A stretch of 64,000 nt of DNA, taken from NCBI RefSeq assembly GCF_015694465.1, contig NZ_JADQDO010000003.1, positions 278,147 through 342,146 on the forward strand, read 5' to 3'. The DNA comes from Microvirga alba. GTDB taxonomy: Bacteria; Pseudomonadota; Alphaproteobacteria; Rhizobiales; Beijerinckiaceae. The notes under the pieces are model-generated. The model ran no database searches and was not told where the DNA came from. It saw only the letters and a program-made list of their open reading frames with translations. The position numbers and the translations under genes were made by a program. This document shows, piece after piece, positions 37,717 through 46,690 of the stretch (position 1 is its first letter; each line of letters starts with the position of its first letter).

Positions 37717-39522
37717 ATGCCCTTTCCTAAGACAAATGCCAGCCTCGAACGTGCTCTCACCGATCGGGGCTACAAAGATCCAACCCCCGTTCAGGCCGCT
37801 GTGCTCCAGCCGGAAGCCCTGGACCGGGACCTCCTCGTCTCGGCCCAGACCGGCTCGGGCAAGACGGTTGCCTACGGGCTCGCCATGGCTTCGACCCTGC
37901 TCGGCGACGCGGAGCGGTTTGACCAGCCACGCGAGCCGCTGGCCCTCATCATTGCCCCGACCCGCGAGTTGGCCCTCCAGGTCAACCGCGAGCTGATCTG
38001 GCTCTATGGCCCTGCGGGCGCGCGGGTGGCGTCCTGCGTCGGCGGCATGGATGTGCGGCGCGAGCAGCGTGCCCTGGCGGATGGGTGCCATATCGTCGTC
38101 GGCACGCCGGGCCGTCTGCGCGACCACCTGGAGCGCGGCCGCCTCGATACCTCGAAGCTGAAGGTCGCGGTGCTCGACGAAGCCGACGAGATGCTGGATC
38201 TGGGCTTCCGCGAGGATCTCGAGTTCATTCTCGACGCCACGCCGCAGGAGCGCCGCACGCTCCTCTTCTCGGCGACGATCCCCAGGAATATCGCGACCTT
38301 GGCGCGGCGCTATCAGCGCGACGCGGTGCGCATCGACACGTTGGTCGAAAACCAGCCGCACGGAGACATCGAATATCGCGCCGTCCGTATTGCGCCGAAC
38401 GAGGTCGAGCTTGCGGTCGTCAACGTGCTGCGTTTCTTCGAAATGCGCGGCGCCATGGTGTTCTGCCATACCCGCGAAGCGGTGCGGCACCTGCAGGCGA
38501 GCCTCGGCGAACGGGGCTTTGCGGCAGTAGCCTTGTCGGGTGAGCTGAGCCAGAACGAGCGCAGCCATGCCCTGCAATCGCTCCGCGATGGGCGCGCCCG
38601 CGTCTGCGTCGCGACCGACGTTGCTGCGCGCGGCATCGACCTGCCCGATCTCGGCCTGGTCATTCACGCCGACCTGCCGAACGATCACGAGACCCTGCTT
38701 CACCGCAGCGGCCGCACGGGCCGCGCGGGCCGTAAGGGCGTCTGCGTGATGCTCGTTCCCTACACCCGCCGCCGCAAGGCCGAGCGGTTGATCGATTCAG
38801 CCGGTATCGACGTGACCTGGGGCGGCCCGCCATCCGCGGACGAAATCCGTCAGCGCGACCGGCAGCGCCTGATTCAAGACCCGGCCTTCTCGGAAGAGAC
38901 GACGGAGGAAGACCTCAGCATGGCCCAGGCGCTTCTGGCGGAACGCTCCGCCGAGGAGATCGCCACCGCCCTGGTGCGGTTCCACCGGGCGCAGCTTCCC
39001 GCTCCCGAGGATATTTTCGATGCGGGGCCGGAGCGCGAACCGCGCCAGCGCAAGGACAAGCGTGAGCGGCAGGAAGATCGGGCCCAGGGCGAGCGTGGCC
39101 TTCCGAGAGAGCGCGGCCGCGCGGGATCGGACGAGGCGGCTTACGGAGCCTCGGAAGACATGGTCTGGTTCCGCATGAGCGTCGGCCGCCGCAACAACGC
39201 CGATCCGCGCTGGCTGCTGCCGATCATCTGCCGTCTCGGCCACGTCACGAAGAAGGAGATCGGCTCGATCAAGATCTTCGACCGTGAGACCAAGTTCCAG
39301 ATCGCCAAATCCCACGCCCCGAAATTCGCCTCGGCCGTGCGCAAGACCAACGACGAGGATATCCGCATCGAACCGGCCGAGTTCGACCGCGGCGAGCAAC
39401 GTGAGGGCGGTCACCGGGACGGCCCGAAGAAGGGTCCGAAGGGCCGAGCGCCGTTTCCGCCCGGCAAGCCGCCGCACAAAAAACCCAAGAAGCCGTTCGC
39501 CGATAAACGTAAGCGCGACTAG
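37717..39522 (+). CDS. DEAD-box ATP-dependent RNA helicase (DbpA/CsdA-like)
   Basis: 601 residues. Helicase core: AQTGSGKTVAYGL (motif I), PTRELALQV (Ia), DEADEMLDLGF (II), FSATIPRN (III), FCHTREAVRHL (IV), ATDVAARGIDLPDLGLVIH (V) and HRSGRTGRAGRKG (VI). After a charged linker, residues about 480-560 (MVWFRMSVGRRNNADPRWLLPIICRLGHVTKKEIGSIKIFDRETKFQI) form a DbpA-type RNA-binding domain, then a Lys/Pro/Gly-rich tail. Likely role: ribosome assembly or RNA remodelling, particularly in the cold. Confidence 0.95.
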   Translation: MPFPKTNASLERALTDRGYKDPTPVQAAVLQPEALDRDLLVSAQTGSGKTVAYGLAMASTLLGDAERFDQPREPLALIIAPTRELALQVNRELIWLYGPAGARVASCVGGMDVRREQRALADGCHIVVGTPGRLRDHLERGRLDTSKLKVAVLDEADEMLDLGFREDLEFILDATPQERRTLLFSATIPRNIATLARRYQRDAVRIDTLVENQPHGDIEYRAVRIAPNEVELAVVNVLRFFEMRGAMVFCHTREAVRHLQASLGERGFAAVALSGELSQNERSHALQSLRDGRARVCVATDVAARGIDLPDLGLVIHADLPNDHETLLHRSGRTGRAGRKGVCVMLVPYTRRRKAERLIDSAGIDVTWGGPPSADEIRQRDRQRLIQDPAFSEETTEEDLSMAQALLAERSAEEIATALVRFHRAQLPAPEDIFDAGPEREPRQRKDKRERQEDRAQGERGLPRERGRAGSDEAAYGASEDMVWFRMSVGRRNNADPRWLLPIICRLGHVTKKEIGSIKIFDRETKFQIAKSHAPKFASAVRKTNDEDIRIEPAEFDRGEQREGGHRDGPKKGPKGRAPFPPGKPPHKKPKKPFADKRKRD

Positions 39523-39543
39523 CGGCTGACTCACAAACCCTGA

Positions 39544-39571
39544 TTCAGAAGGTGGCATTCGCCTTTCTGAA
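39544..39571. terminator. Hairpin between convergent helicase and cardiolipin synthase genes
   Basis: TTCAGAA (39544-39550) pairs with TTCTGAA (39565-39571), extended by internal GGC/GCC. It lies 21 bp after the helicase stop. AAAAAG rather than T follows on the plus strand, so termination is uncertain. Confidence 0.45.
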
Positions 39572-39595
39572 AAAGTCATGCGGCATGAAGAGCTT

Positions 39596-39632
39596 CGAGT
39601 TGATCGTGTTTCAAGGAAACATCATCAACTCG
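39596..39632. repeat. Long imperfect hairpin in intergenic region
   Basis: CGAGTTGATCGTGTTT and AAACATCATCAACTCG form a 16-bp stem with two mismatches around a short loop. It lies in the 233-bp gap between the convergent helicase and cardiolipin synthase genes. It may be a repeat unit or part of a bidirectional terminator region; no coding sequence is seen there. Confidence 0.5.
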
Positions 39633-39755
39633 AGTTCGGCACGACCCGATGTGATCCACGAACACCTGATGATCCCGGCTGGCACTCCGAGAGTGCGATA
39701 GCCATGCCTGAGCGCGGCCGGGGTGACGCGGGGCTCCGCTCACGGATTTGGAGCG

Positions 39756-41192
39756 TCACAAAAGAGGGCTCATGAGACGAGCAATGTTCTCGGTCGCCTT
39801 TGCGTAAAGCGGCCGGGCCTTCCATGCGTCAAGCGTCAGGGATTCGCTCGCGGCGAAATAGCGTTCCTGCTCCTCACGAAGCAGCCTGTTGGTCTCCCGG
39901 TCGAACAGGACCAGGCTGACCTCGGAGTTGAGGACGAAGGATCTGATATCGATGTTGCTCGAGCCGATGAGCGAAACCCGATTATCGACGCTCAAATTCT
40001 TCGCGTGGAGGAGCTTGCCGCGATAGAGGTGGATGTTGATCCCAGCCTCCAAAAGCTCCGTATAGTAGGATTTCTGAGCGAGGTTCACGAGCACCTGATC
40101 CACAGGTCGCGATAGAACGATGTGGACCTCTACCCCGCGCAAGACCGCAGTTTCCAGTGCGTTGAGCAAAGGTTCGCTCGGAATGAAATAGGGCGTCGTC
40201 ATCACGACCCGCTTGCGTGCACCGTGAACGAGCGCCTCGATCAGGCGGCCGATGCCTGCCTCGGGATAGTCCGGACCGCTCGGCAGCACCTGGGCAACGC
40301 TGTTTCCCGCGCGTCGCGGCTCCGGAAACAAAGTCGGATTATCGAGAACCTCCTCGGTCTCCAGGAACCAGTCCGCGACGAACACCGCCTGCAATTCAAG
40401 CACGACGGGTCCCACGGTCCGCACCACGAGCTCCTGGTTCGTAACGCCGGCGTTGAAGTCCGCGTTGACGATATTCTGCGAACCGACATACCCGATTTCA
40501 CCGTCGATCACGGCAATCTTGCGGTGATTGCGCAGATCCGCGCGGGCCGATTTCGGGCGCAGCAGGCTGACCGGCAGAACCAATTGCACCGAGATCCCAC
40601 CCGCTTTCAACGCATCGACGACATTGGCCGACCAGGGCCGCGACCCGAGCGCATCGATCAGCACGCGGCAGGTCACGCCGCGCTCGGTCGCGCGCGTCAG
40701 GGCACTGATGACCTTCCAACCCGTCTCATCGTTGGCGAAAATGTAGAACAGCAAATGGATGTGGGAGCGAGCATTGTCGATATCGGCCACGAGCCGGTCG
40801 ATCGAGCCATCATAGTCGGTGAGCAATTCGGCCGCGTTGCCGTCGAGGCTTGGGAAGCGCCCGAGATTCTGGATCAGGGTCGCAGCCTGGGTTAGGTTCG
40901 CCGGGAGATCCGGCTCCTGCCGGGCGGTGACTTCCCTCACCCTGTCGGATGCCACCTTGAATACGACAGGCAAACGCGCGAACCGCTCGCGCCGCCATCT
41001 GGGATAGGCGGGACGGCCAATGAAGAAATAGACGATCAGCGCCGGCCAGGGCAGGAAGAAGACGAACAGCAGCCAACCCTTCGCCGCCTCCGGCGAGCGC
41101 CGGAACGGCACAACGATCAACATCACGATCCGGATCATCCACTCGGAGGCGAGATAGATCTCCGCCCATGAGATGCTCGCGATGAGACTCAT
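39756..41192 (-). CDS. cls: Cardiolipin synthase
   Basis: 478 residues, phospholipase-D superfamily. Two N-terminal membrane segments (LASEWMIRIVMLIVVPF; WLLFVFFLPWPALIVYFFIG), then two HKD motifs: HRKIAVIDGEIGYVGSQNI and HAKNLSVDNRVSLIGSSNIDIRS. Makes cardiolipin from phosphatidylglycerol in the inner membrane. The C-terminus LRPLYAKATENIARLMSPLL-like tail is typical. A 7-bp inverted repeat lies 25 bp upstream of the start. Confidence 0.94.
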   Translation of the reverse strand: MSLIASISWAEIYLASEWMIRIVMLIVVPFRRSPEAAKGWLLFVFFLPWPALIVYFFIGRPAYPRWRRERFARLPVVFKVASDRVREVTARQEPDLPANLTQAATLIQNLGRFPSLDGNAAELLTDYDGSIDRLVADIDNARSHIHLLFYIFANDETGWKVISALTRATERGVTCRVLIDALGSRPWSANVVDALKAGGISVQLVLPVSLLRPKSARADLRNHRKIAVIDGEIGYVGSQNIVNADFNAGVTNQELVVRTVGPVVLELQAVFVADWFLETEEVLDNPTLFPEPRRAGNSVAQVLPSGPDYPEAGIGRLIEALVHGARKRVVMTTPYFIPSEPLLNALETAVLRGVEVHIVLSRPVDQVLVNLAQKSYYTELLEAGINIHLYRGKLLHAKNLSVDNRVSLIGSSNIDIRSFVLNSEVSLVLFDRETNRLLREEQERYFAASESLTLDAWKARPLYAKATENIARLMSPLL

Positions 41193-41216
41193 CGCACCCG
41201 CCGCGACATATCAATC

Positions 41217-41241
41217 ACGTTCCCTTCGCTCCCTGGAACGT
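41217..41241. promoter_or_regulatory. Inverted repeat upstream of cardiolipin synthase
   Basis: ACGTTCC (41217-41223) and GGAACGT (41235-41241) form a perfect 7-bp inverted repeat with an 11-bp spacer, 25 bp before the cls start codon. Possible operator; GGAAC also occurs in the -35 of alphaproteobacterial general-stress promoters, but no matching -10 element is clear. Confidence 0.35.
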
Positions 41242-41350
41242 GCATTTTTGATGGAAACAGAATGCATGTTCTATCTCTTTGTCTGCGCATCGTTTTGCGA
41301 GGAACCGCGATCTACGTCTTTGCACGAAGGTTTCGCCGACGAGACAATCG

Positions 41351-41854
41351 TCAAGCCTTGTCCCCGTCCGACTTCCTGAGGCCCTTGATGATGGCGCCCG
41401 CGAGCGGCACGAGCAGTCCAGGCAGAACGGAATCGACGGGATGACGCACGAAACCGACGATCGCCTGCCGGACGCCCCGCACCTCGTCGCGCAATTCACT
41501 CAATTGTTCCTGCAAGACCTGCGCATCGGCTTCGAGAGCCTGGATCGCCGAATTGCGCACTTCCAGCGCCAGATCCATCTCCCGCCCCGGTCGCGACCGT
41601 TCGGCGATCAGCAGAACAACAATGGCGAGGAAGAGATTGCCGAGCGCGATGAGCGCCGCAGCCCAGATCGAGCCCCATGATGGCTGAAGCGCGAAGAACA
41701 CGGCGAGATTGCCCATCAGGAACGCGAAGACGCCGAGAAGAGCCGCCGCGCCTCTCAGGCTAGAGCGGGTCATCAACTGCCGGAGACGAATATCGGCAAT
41801 GATCGATTCGGCCCGCCACAGGACGCGAAGGTTACGCGTGACACTGTCCATCAT
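41351..41854 (-). CDS. Small membrane protein (phage-holin-like/Holin-X type)
   Basis: 167 residues. Two adjacent membrane segments (GAAALLGVFAFLMGNLAVFFALQPSWGSIWAAALIALGNLFLAIVVLLIAERS) are followed by an amphipathic helix (EMDLALEVRNSAIQALEADAQVLQEQLSELRDEVRGVRQAI) and a third short hydrophobic stretch. This layout is that of the putative holin-superfamily/YqjE-like proteins found with DUF883 (YqjD/ElaB) partners. Probably inner-membrane, stress-linked, not a phage lysis gene, as no phage genes are nearby. Confidence 0.75.
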   Translation of the reverse strand: MMDSVTRNLRVLWRAESIIADIRLRQLMTRSSLRGAAALLGVFAFLMGNLAVFFALQPSWGSIWAAALIALGNLFLAIVVLLIAERSRPGREMDLALEVRNSAIQALEADAQVLQEQLSELRDEVRGVRQAIVGFVRHPVDSVLPGLLVPLAGAIIKGLRKSDGDKA

Positions 41855-41857
41855 GGT

Positions 41858-42160
41858 CTAATCTCTCCCCATCACCCGGCCGATCGCGACGCCCAACGCG
41901 AAAGCCGTCAGAATGGACACGAGTGGATGCTTGACGATGAAATCCTCGGCGCTGCCCGTGTATCCGGACAGGGCATCGCCGAGATCGCTCATCTGCGCTT
42001 CGAGTTGCTCTGCAAACGCCCCCGATCCGGCCGCCTCTGGACGATTCTCGGCCGCCGAGGCTGTCCGGCCACTCGAACGGCGGGTTTCAGATTTCGGCGC
42101 TTTGTGGAGTTCTGCCTGCAAAGCGCTGAGTTCCTCATGAACGGGTATCGGGCCAGCCAT
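41858..42160 (-). CDS. DUF883/YqjD-like membrane-anchored protein
   Basis: 100 residues. A helical, charged N-terminal part (LSALQAELHKAPKSETRR) precedes a C-terminal anchor VKHPLVSILTAFALGVAIGRVMGRD. The HP...AFxxGxxxG form is that of the ElaB/YqjD family, which tethers ribosomes or acts in stationary phase in E. coli. It starts 2 bp before the next small gene and lies 3 bp from the holin-like gene, so the three are one operon. Confidence 0.75.
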   Translation of the reverse strand: MAGPIPVHEELSALQAELHKAPKSETRRSSGRTASAAENRPEAAGSGAFAEQLEAQMSDLGDALSGYTGSAEDFIVKHPLVSILTAFALGVAIGRVMGRD

Positions 42161-42162
42161 CG

Positions 42163-42402
42163 CTAAAGCGCCTTGCGAACCCGGGTGAAGGCATCTTTGA
42201 GCTCTGAACCGAGCGTCTTGACGGCGTCGCTCACGTCCTTCGTGCTGCGCTCTAGCTCTGCCTTATTCTCGAACGCGGACCAGCGCTTTTCGAGATCCGA
42301 CCATTCGTCCCGAAGATCCTTGGAGCCGAGGTGGATCTTGAGCTTGATCTCGTCGCGCGTGCGCTTCAGGTCCTCATAGAGCTTGGAGAAATCCGGCATC
42401 AT
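42163..42402 (-). CDS. Small coiled-coil protein of the stress cassette
   Basis: 79 residues, MMPDFSKLYEDLKRTRDEIKLKIHLGSKDLRDEWSDLEKRWSAFENKAELERSTKDVSDAVKTLGSELKDAFTRVRKAL, wholly helical and charged with heptad-like spacing. AAAGGACGAG lies just before the double ATG at 42397-42402. First gene of a three-gene cassette with a DUF883-like and a holin-like membrane protein. The family is apolipoprotein-like; function unknown. Confidence 0.72.
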   Translation of the reverse strand: MMPDFSKLYEDLKRTRDEIKLKIHLGSKDLRDEWSDLEKRWSAFENKAELERSTKDVSDAVKTLGSELKDAFTRVRKAL

Positions 42403-42766
42403 CTCGTCCTTTCTGGGAGCCTCACTGGTCCCGAAGTGGAGAAGGAACTGGCCGTGCGGAGCGGTCGGGGTATCACTAAACCGATCCGGGCTTTTCGGCC
42501 AATGTTTAAGATTTTCGTCCGCGACTCCCGAATGACAAGGCCGCCCCGACAGCCGTCGAGCTTCTATGCCCCATTGCACCGCAGGACATTGATCCCGGTC
42601 AAGTCACGGCCCAGCCGGGATCAGGAATGAGAGGCGAATTCCATTGCGGAAGGCAAAGAAAATAAGAAAAAACGACAAGGTAATATTATCCACTCTATGG
42701 CCGGAGAGCAGACAACATTGGGGCATGCGAGTAAACCTTGGCGCAACGGAACAACAGGAGAGACAC
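42403..42766. other. Non-coding divergent region
   Basis: 364 bp between divergent small genes. It holds an A-rich stretch (about 42650-42690, with AAAATAAGAAAAAACGACAAGG and TAATATTATCC) that may carry promoters for the plus-strand gene. No gene or clear terminator is seen. Confidence 0.5.
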
Positions 42767-43006
42767 ATGACCAACGACCTCGACGGAATCGGCGCCCTCA
42801 CCAGCTTCTCGGTCGGCACCCTTGACGGCCGCGACGCCATGATGGTGATCGAATTGGCCAAGACCCCGGCCGAATTCGCGCAAGGCATCCGGCATCAAAT
42901 GCCTGTGGCGATGACGCCTGAACACGCGCTTGAGTTGGGTGAAGCCCTGCTGCTGGCTGCACGTGCCGCGTTGATGGGCAATGCGCCGACCCACGCGCTC
43001 AACTGA
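42767..43006 (+). CDS. Small conserved-looking hypothetical protein
   Basis: 79 residues, starting MTNDLDGIGALTSFSVGTLDGRDAMMVIELAKTPAEFAQG. AGGAG lies 6 nt before the ATG. Compact, with a beta-rich first half and a helical second half (TPEHALELGEALLLAARAALMGN). No known catalytic motif. Preceded by an A-rich promoter-like stretch. Confidence 0.72.
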   Translation: MTNDLDGIGALTSFSVGTLDGRDAMMVIELAKTPAEFAQGIRHQMPVAMTPEHALELGEALLLAARAALMGNAPTHALN

Positions 43007-43256
43007 TCGCGCCGCTCAAGAGGGATCGCTCTGGCCATGAGGGCCAGACGAGAGCCCAATCGCAGCGCCCCCATAGACGGCAAATAAAACATCCGCCTGC
43101 CATTGCGATCGCCCACCATCAGGCGTCAAAGATCGTCACATCGTCCGAACCACGGGCATTTCTTTTCGACCATTGCGAATAACTCCCCACGTCGGCAGAT
43201 TGTCTCAGGACAATCGGTCGGGCGCCGCTGTCGCTGAACGACCTCGCGGGGCTGGC

Positions 43257-43661
43257 ATGGAATATCAATGGATCGAGCGCTTTGAATCGGATCGAGGGCG
43301 GGAGTTGTTCGATCTCTATCGGAAGGAGTGGTGGACGAAGGAGCGGCCCTTTGACGACGTCGTGCACATGCTCGCGCATTCAGACATTGTCCTGGGTTGC
43401 TGCGCGAGTGACGGGCAGTTGATCGGCTTCGCACGAGTCCTCACCGACTACACCTTCAAGGCCTTCATCTTCGACGTGATCGTTCATTCCGACTTTCGAG
43501 GACGAGGGATCGGGCAGGCCATCGTCAAGCGGATCATCAGCCACGAGTCGCTGCGAAAGGTGCGCAGCTTCGAGCTTTACTGTCCCGATCGGCTGATTGC
43601 GTTCTACGAAAAGCTCGGCTTTATCAAGGGCTCATCGTCCCTGCTCTTCCATCAAAGATAG
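43257..43661 (+). CDS. GNAT-family N-acetyltransferase
   Basis: 134 residues from MEYQWIERFESDRG. Acetyl-CoA-binding motif A is IFDVIVHSDFRGRGIGQAIVKRII (R-G-x-G), followed by the motif-B-like ELYCPDRLIAFYEKLGF. Size and order match small GNAT enzymes; the substrate cannot be inferred. The ATG at 43257 is used because the frame upstream is only open through weak TTG codons. It converges on the HWE kinase. Confidence 0.9.
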   Translation: MEYQWIERFESDRGRELFDLYRKEWWTKERPFDDVVHMLAHSDIVLGCCASDGQLIGFARVLTDYTFKAFIFDVIVHSDFRGRGIGQAIVKRIISHESLRKVRSFELYCPDRLIAFYEKLGFIKGSSSLLFHQR

Positions 43662-43729
43662 CGCCTCCTCGCTTCGGCGAAGTGCCCGCGGCCCGCTTGA
43701 ACGGGGCCGGAAGTGAAGAGCGATGCGTG

Positions 43730-45721
43730 TCATGCGGATAGGGCAAGCCGCTCCAGCACCTTTGTGTATGAAGGAAACCCGTCCGCTTGCGGGAGCAGTG
43801 GGATGTCCACTTTGCAGACAACGCCCGAGGGGGCGAAGTCTATTTGCGCTCTGCCCTGCAGATCTTGAACCAAACTGCGCTCGATAAGCCGCACCCCGAA
43901 ACCTCGCCGCTGCGGAGGCTGGACGGATGGACCGCCTGCCTCTTCCCAGATGAGAGACAAGAGCGGCGGCTGGGCTTCGTGATCGAGCGACCAGCGAATA
44001 TCGACCGTGCCGACCTCGTTCGACAGGGCTCCATATTTGACGGCGTTCGTGGCAAGTTCCTGCAGAGCCATTGCGATGGCAAGCGCCGCGCGCGGCAAAA
44101 GGCGGACCTCCGGTCCTGAACTGTGGAGCCGGCTCTCGCGCTCGCCTCGATAGGGCTCGAGCGCTCGCGCCACAATCTCCCCGAGGGCAGCCCCTTCCCA
44201 ATTTTGCTGCGTGAGAATGTCGTGCGCACGGGAGAGTGAAAACAGCCGCGATTCGAGCGCCGCCCGCGCTTCTCCGGTGACATCTGCGTTCCGTAGCGTC
44301 TGAGACGATATGGATTGGACGGTGGCGAGCGTATTCTTCACGCGGTGGTTCAACTCATTGAGGAGAAGCTCGCGGTGGGCCTCGGCCCGTTTACGCTCGG
44401 TAATATCGCGGAAATAGACCGAGAGTCCGCCGTCGGCCGTTGGAAAAATGCTGATATCCAGCCACCGGTGATCCAGGGACGACAGGCTTTCCAACTGGAT
44501 CGGATGCCTGCTCCGCATGGCGTTAATGTGGGCCCGGTAGGGTTCGCTGCCGACGGCATCCGGAAACTCGTCCCAGAAGACCCGTCCCATCAGCTCTTCT
44601 CTCCGGCGCCCCCACAATTCCTCGGTCTTACGGTTCACGTAAGTGAACCGCCACTCGGGATCGACGGCATAGAAGGCATCATGGATGCTTTCCAGAATAT
44701 CGCGGGATCGGCCCTCGCTTTGACGCAATGCCTTTTCTGCCAGAGCGCGCTCGACGGCGTCCCAAGTCCGCTCCGCGACCTGCTGCGCCAGGACCTCTTC
44801 GTCATCGCGCCAATCGCGCGGTTCTACCTGATGAACCAGCAATGCCGCAGCGACCCGACCGCCCTTGAGGAGCGGCACCGTGATGCCGGAGCGCGCCCCG
44901 ATCGCGATATAGGTGGCCGCAATTCCATCTCCGGCGGTCAGCTCGTCGTCGAGCGCGTCCCTGAGGCGCATGGTGCGTCCCGCCTTCAACTCGCGGATCA
45001 GAGGTTCACCGAAATCTTCGACACGGTATTGACCGACGAGGCTCGGCGCGTTGCCGTCGGTCCAGTCGCGCTCGACCGTGAAAAGCTCGCCTGTGGGTGT
45101 GTCGGTGACATAGCCGTAATTGACGCGGGATGCGCGTAAGTGATGCCCCAGCATCTCGGCTGCGACAGCCATGACCTCATGCGGTTCCACGAGATGCCGC
45201 AAGCGCTCGTCGAGTTCCAATCGAAATTTCAAATGGCGCTCGGCAAGCACCTGATCCGGCGTCTTCATGCAAGCGCAGAAGAGACCGACGATCCGACCGT
45301 CGCCGTCGGGTACAGGCGTACCGGAGAAAGCAAAATGCGCCCCCTCCAGATAGTCGCCAGGTTGCATGACGAACGTGATGTCATCGTCACCCCAGGCCTT
45401 GCCGGCATAGGCTCTATCCATGACAGGCCCGATCGTCCCGACATTTTCAGGCCAGACAGCCGCAAAGGGGCGGCCGAGGGCATCGGGATGCCGCGGCCCG
45501 AGGAGCTGGGCATATCCGTCGTTGTAGAGCATCAGACGCTGACTGCCCCAAACCAGGAACATGGGTTGGCGTGACCCCAGCATGACGCCAACCAGGGTCC
45601 TTAAAGATTGCGGCCACGTTGCCGGATCGCCAAGCGGAGTGGCCTCCCAGTCATGGGCGTGCATGAGCGCACTCATGCTGTCAGCGCCCTCCGGAGCAAC
45701 GGCGTTCGCCCTAGTGTTCAT
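43730..45721 (-). CDS. HWE-family sensor histidine kinase with PAS-GAF-PAS input
   Basis: 663 residues. The N-terminal PAS-like domain (EATPLGDPATWPQSLRTLVGVMLGSRQPMFLVWGSQRLMLYNDGYAQLLG) is followed by a GAF domain about residues 170-330 (MAVAAEMLGHHLRASRVNYGYV) and a second PAS (ILESIHDAFYAVDPEWRFTYVNRKTEELWGRRREELMGR). The kinase part has LNELNHRVKNTLATVQSISSQTLR (phosphoacceptor His), QELATNAVKYGALS and LIWEEAGGP with the W-x-E hallmark. HWE kinases often feed PhyR/general-stress or light signalling. No receiver gene is adjacent. Ends close to convergent GNAT gene. Confidence 0.93.
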   Translation of the reverse strand: MNTRANAVAPEGADSMSALMHAHDWEATPLGDPATWPQSLRTLVGVMLGSRQPMFLVWGSQRLMLYNDGYAQLLGPRHPDALGRPFAAVWPENVGTIGPVMDRAYAGKAWGDDDITFVMQPGDYLEGAHFAFSGTPVPDGDGRIVGLFCACMKTPDQVLAERHLKFRLELDERLRHLVEPHEVMAVAAEMLGHHLRASRVNYGYVTDTPTGELFTVERDWTDGNAPSLVGQYRVEDFGEPLIRELKAGRTMRLRDALDDELTAGDGIAATYIAIGARSGITVPLLKGGRVAAALLVHQVEPRDWRDDEEVLAQQVAERTWDAVERALAEKALRQSEGRSRDILESIHDAFYAVDPEWRFTYVNRKTEELWGRRREELMGRVFWDEFPDAVGSEPYRAHINAMRSRHPIQLESLSSLDHRWLDISIFPTADGGLSVYFRDITERKRAEAHRELLLNELNHRVKNTLATVQSISSQTLRNADVTGEARAALESRLFSLSRAHDILTQQNWEGAALGEIVARALEPYRGERESRLHSSGPEVRLLPRAALAIAMALQELATNAVKYGALSNEVGTVDIRWSLDHEAQPPLLSLIWEEAGGPSVQPPQRRGFGVRLIERSLVQDLQGRAQIDFAPSGVVCKVDIPLLPQADGFPSYTKVLERLALSA

Positions 45722-46325
45722 GAGGAAGGCTCATGTGCTTGAGGGCATGCCGTGCTTGGCCGGTCGTTTCTAGAAGCGAGGTTTCGGCAGGCGCGCCACC
45801 CGAATCGCTGTTTCTCGAAAATGTGAGAGCCCAAGCGCCCCACGACCAATTGTCGTCCGGGCAGCTTCTCAGCCCATCCCGACTCGTTGGAAATTTCTAC
45901 GGCCATTTTCGACCTGTTCATGCCTCGCACCGCACCCGCGCGCCCAAGCGCGGCGCGCGGTGAATGTGCTATCATATAACGAAACGTAATGACATTAAAA
46001 GCGGCATTCGCCGGCCGTCTCATGCAATGGAAATCCGCGGCGGCGGCCTTTTCGGTACACCGCCTCTCACGCCACAAGCGCTCATACCCAATGCCAAGAC
46101 AGCTTCGGGAAGTTAAATAGAATTCAGAACGTGGAACGTAGAAATTATATACGATAGATGCGAGCACTCTTATTTTGAGATCGCCTGAATAAGCTACCCT
46201 TCGACGAGAGAATTTTTCCGACAACGATAGGGAGTCGGAAAGACGATATTGCAATACAACGCTATACGTACCCTGCTTCAACAGGATCCTTTAAGTCTTT
46301 TCCCGAGGCGCGCCGACCTCCGGTC
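45722..46325. other. Non-coding region upstream of HWE kinase
   Basis: About 600 bp without a convincing gene. From 45960 to 46270 it is distinctly more AT-rich than its surroundings. The open frames here have no ribosome site and no plausible protein composition. It should contain the kinase promoter; no other structure is clear. Confidence 0.5.
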
Positions 46326-46362
46326 AAAAAAAACCGGGCATCGCCTCTGCGGCACCCGGTTT
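46326..46362 (-). terminator. Rho-independent terminator of hup
   Basis: On the minus strand AAACCGGG...CCCGGTTT forms an 8-bp stem with a GC-rich interior and is followed by an eight-T run (46326-46333). It lies 34 bp after the HU stop codon. Confidence 0.88.
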
Positions 46363-46396
46363 CATCAGCCAAAACTGGCAATCAAGCTGTCGGCCT

Positions 46397-46690
46397 TTAT
46401 TTCCGGGCGCGACGCTTCGTGTTGACCAGCTCTTTCAAAGCCTTGGCCTGCTCGAACTTGACGTTCTTGGAGGCAGCGATCTTGATGGCCTCGCCAGTCT
46501 GAGGATTGCGTCCCTTGCGGGCCTTACGCTCGGTGAGCTTGAATTTGCCGAAGCCGAAGATCGAAACTTCTTCACCCTTGTGAACCGCGTCCGTGATCGA
46601 CTGGAACACGTTCTCGACGAGATCCTTGGCGAAGGTCTTCGTCAGTTCGTATTCCTGAGCGATATGCTCAATCAGCTCATTTTTGTTCAT
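46397..46690 (-). CDS. hup: DNA-binding protein HU
   Basis: 97 residues, nucleoid protein. MNKNELIEHIAQEYELTKTFAKDLVENVFQSITDAVHKGEEVSIFGFGKFKLTERKARKGRNPQTGEAIKIAASKNVKFEQAKALKELVNTKRRARK contains the HU/IHF signature GKFKLTERKARKGRNPQTGE and the DNA-binding beta arm. AAAGGGGAT lies before the ATG. The 183 bp upstream hold its promoter. A strong terminator follows. Confidence 0.97.
   Translation of the reverse strand: MNKNELIEHIAQEYELTKTFAKDLVENVFQSITDAVHKGEEVSIFGFGKFKLTERKARKGRNPQTGEAIKIAASKNVKFEQAKALKELVNTKRRARK

Noticed and set aside
41351..41854. Holin-like protein as evidence of a prophage
   Set aside because: No endolysin, portal, capsid, integrase or att-like repeats nearby; its DUF883-like partner fits a stress cassette.
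45718..46281. 187-codon minus-strand open frame upstream of the HWE kinase
   Set aside because: Overlaps an AT-rich non-coding gap, lacks a ribosome site, has no regular amino-acid pattern or recognisable domain.
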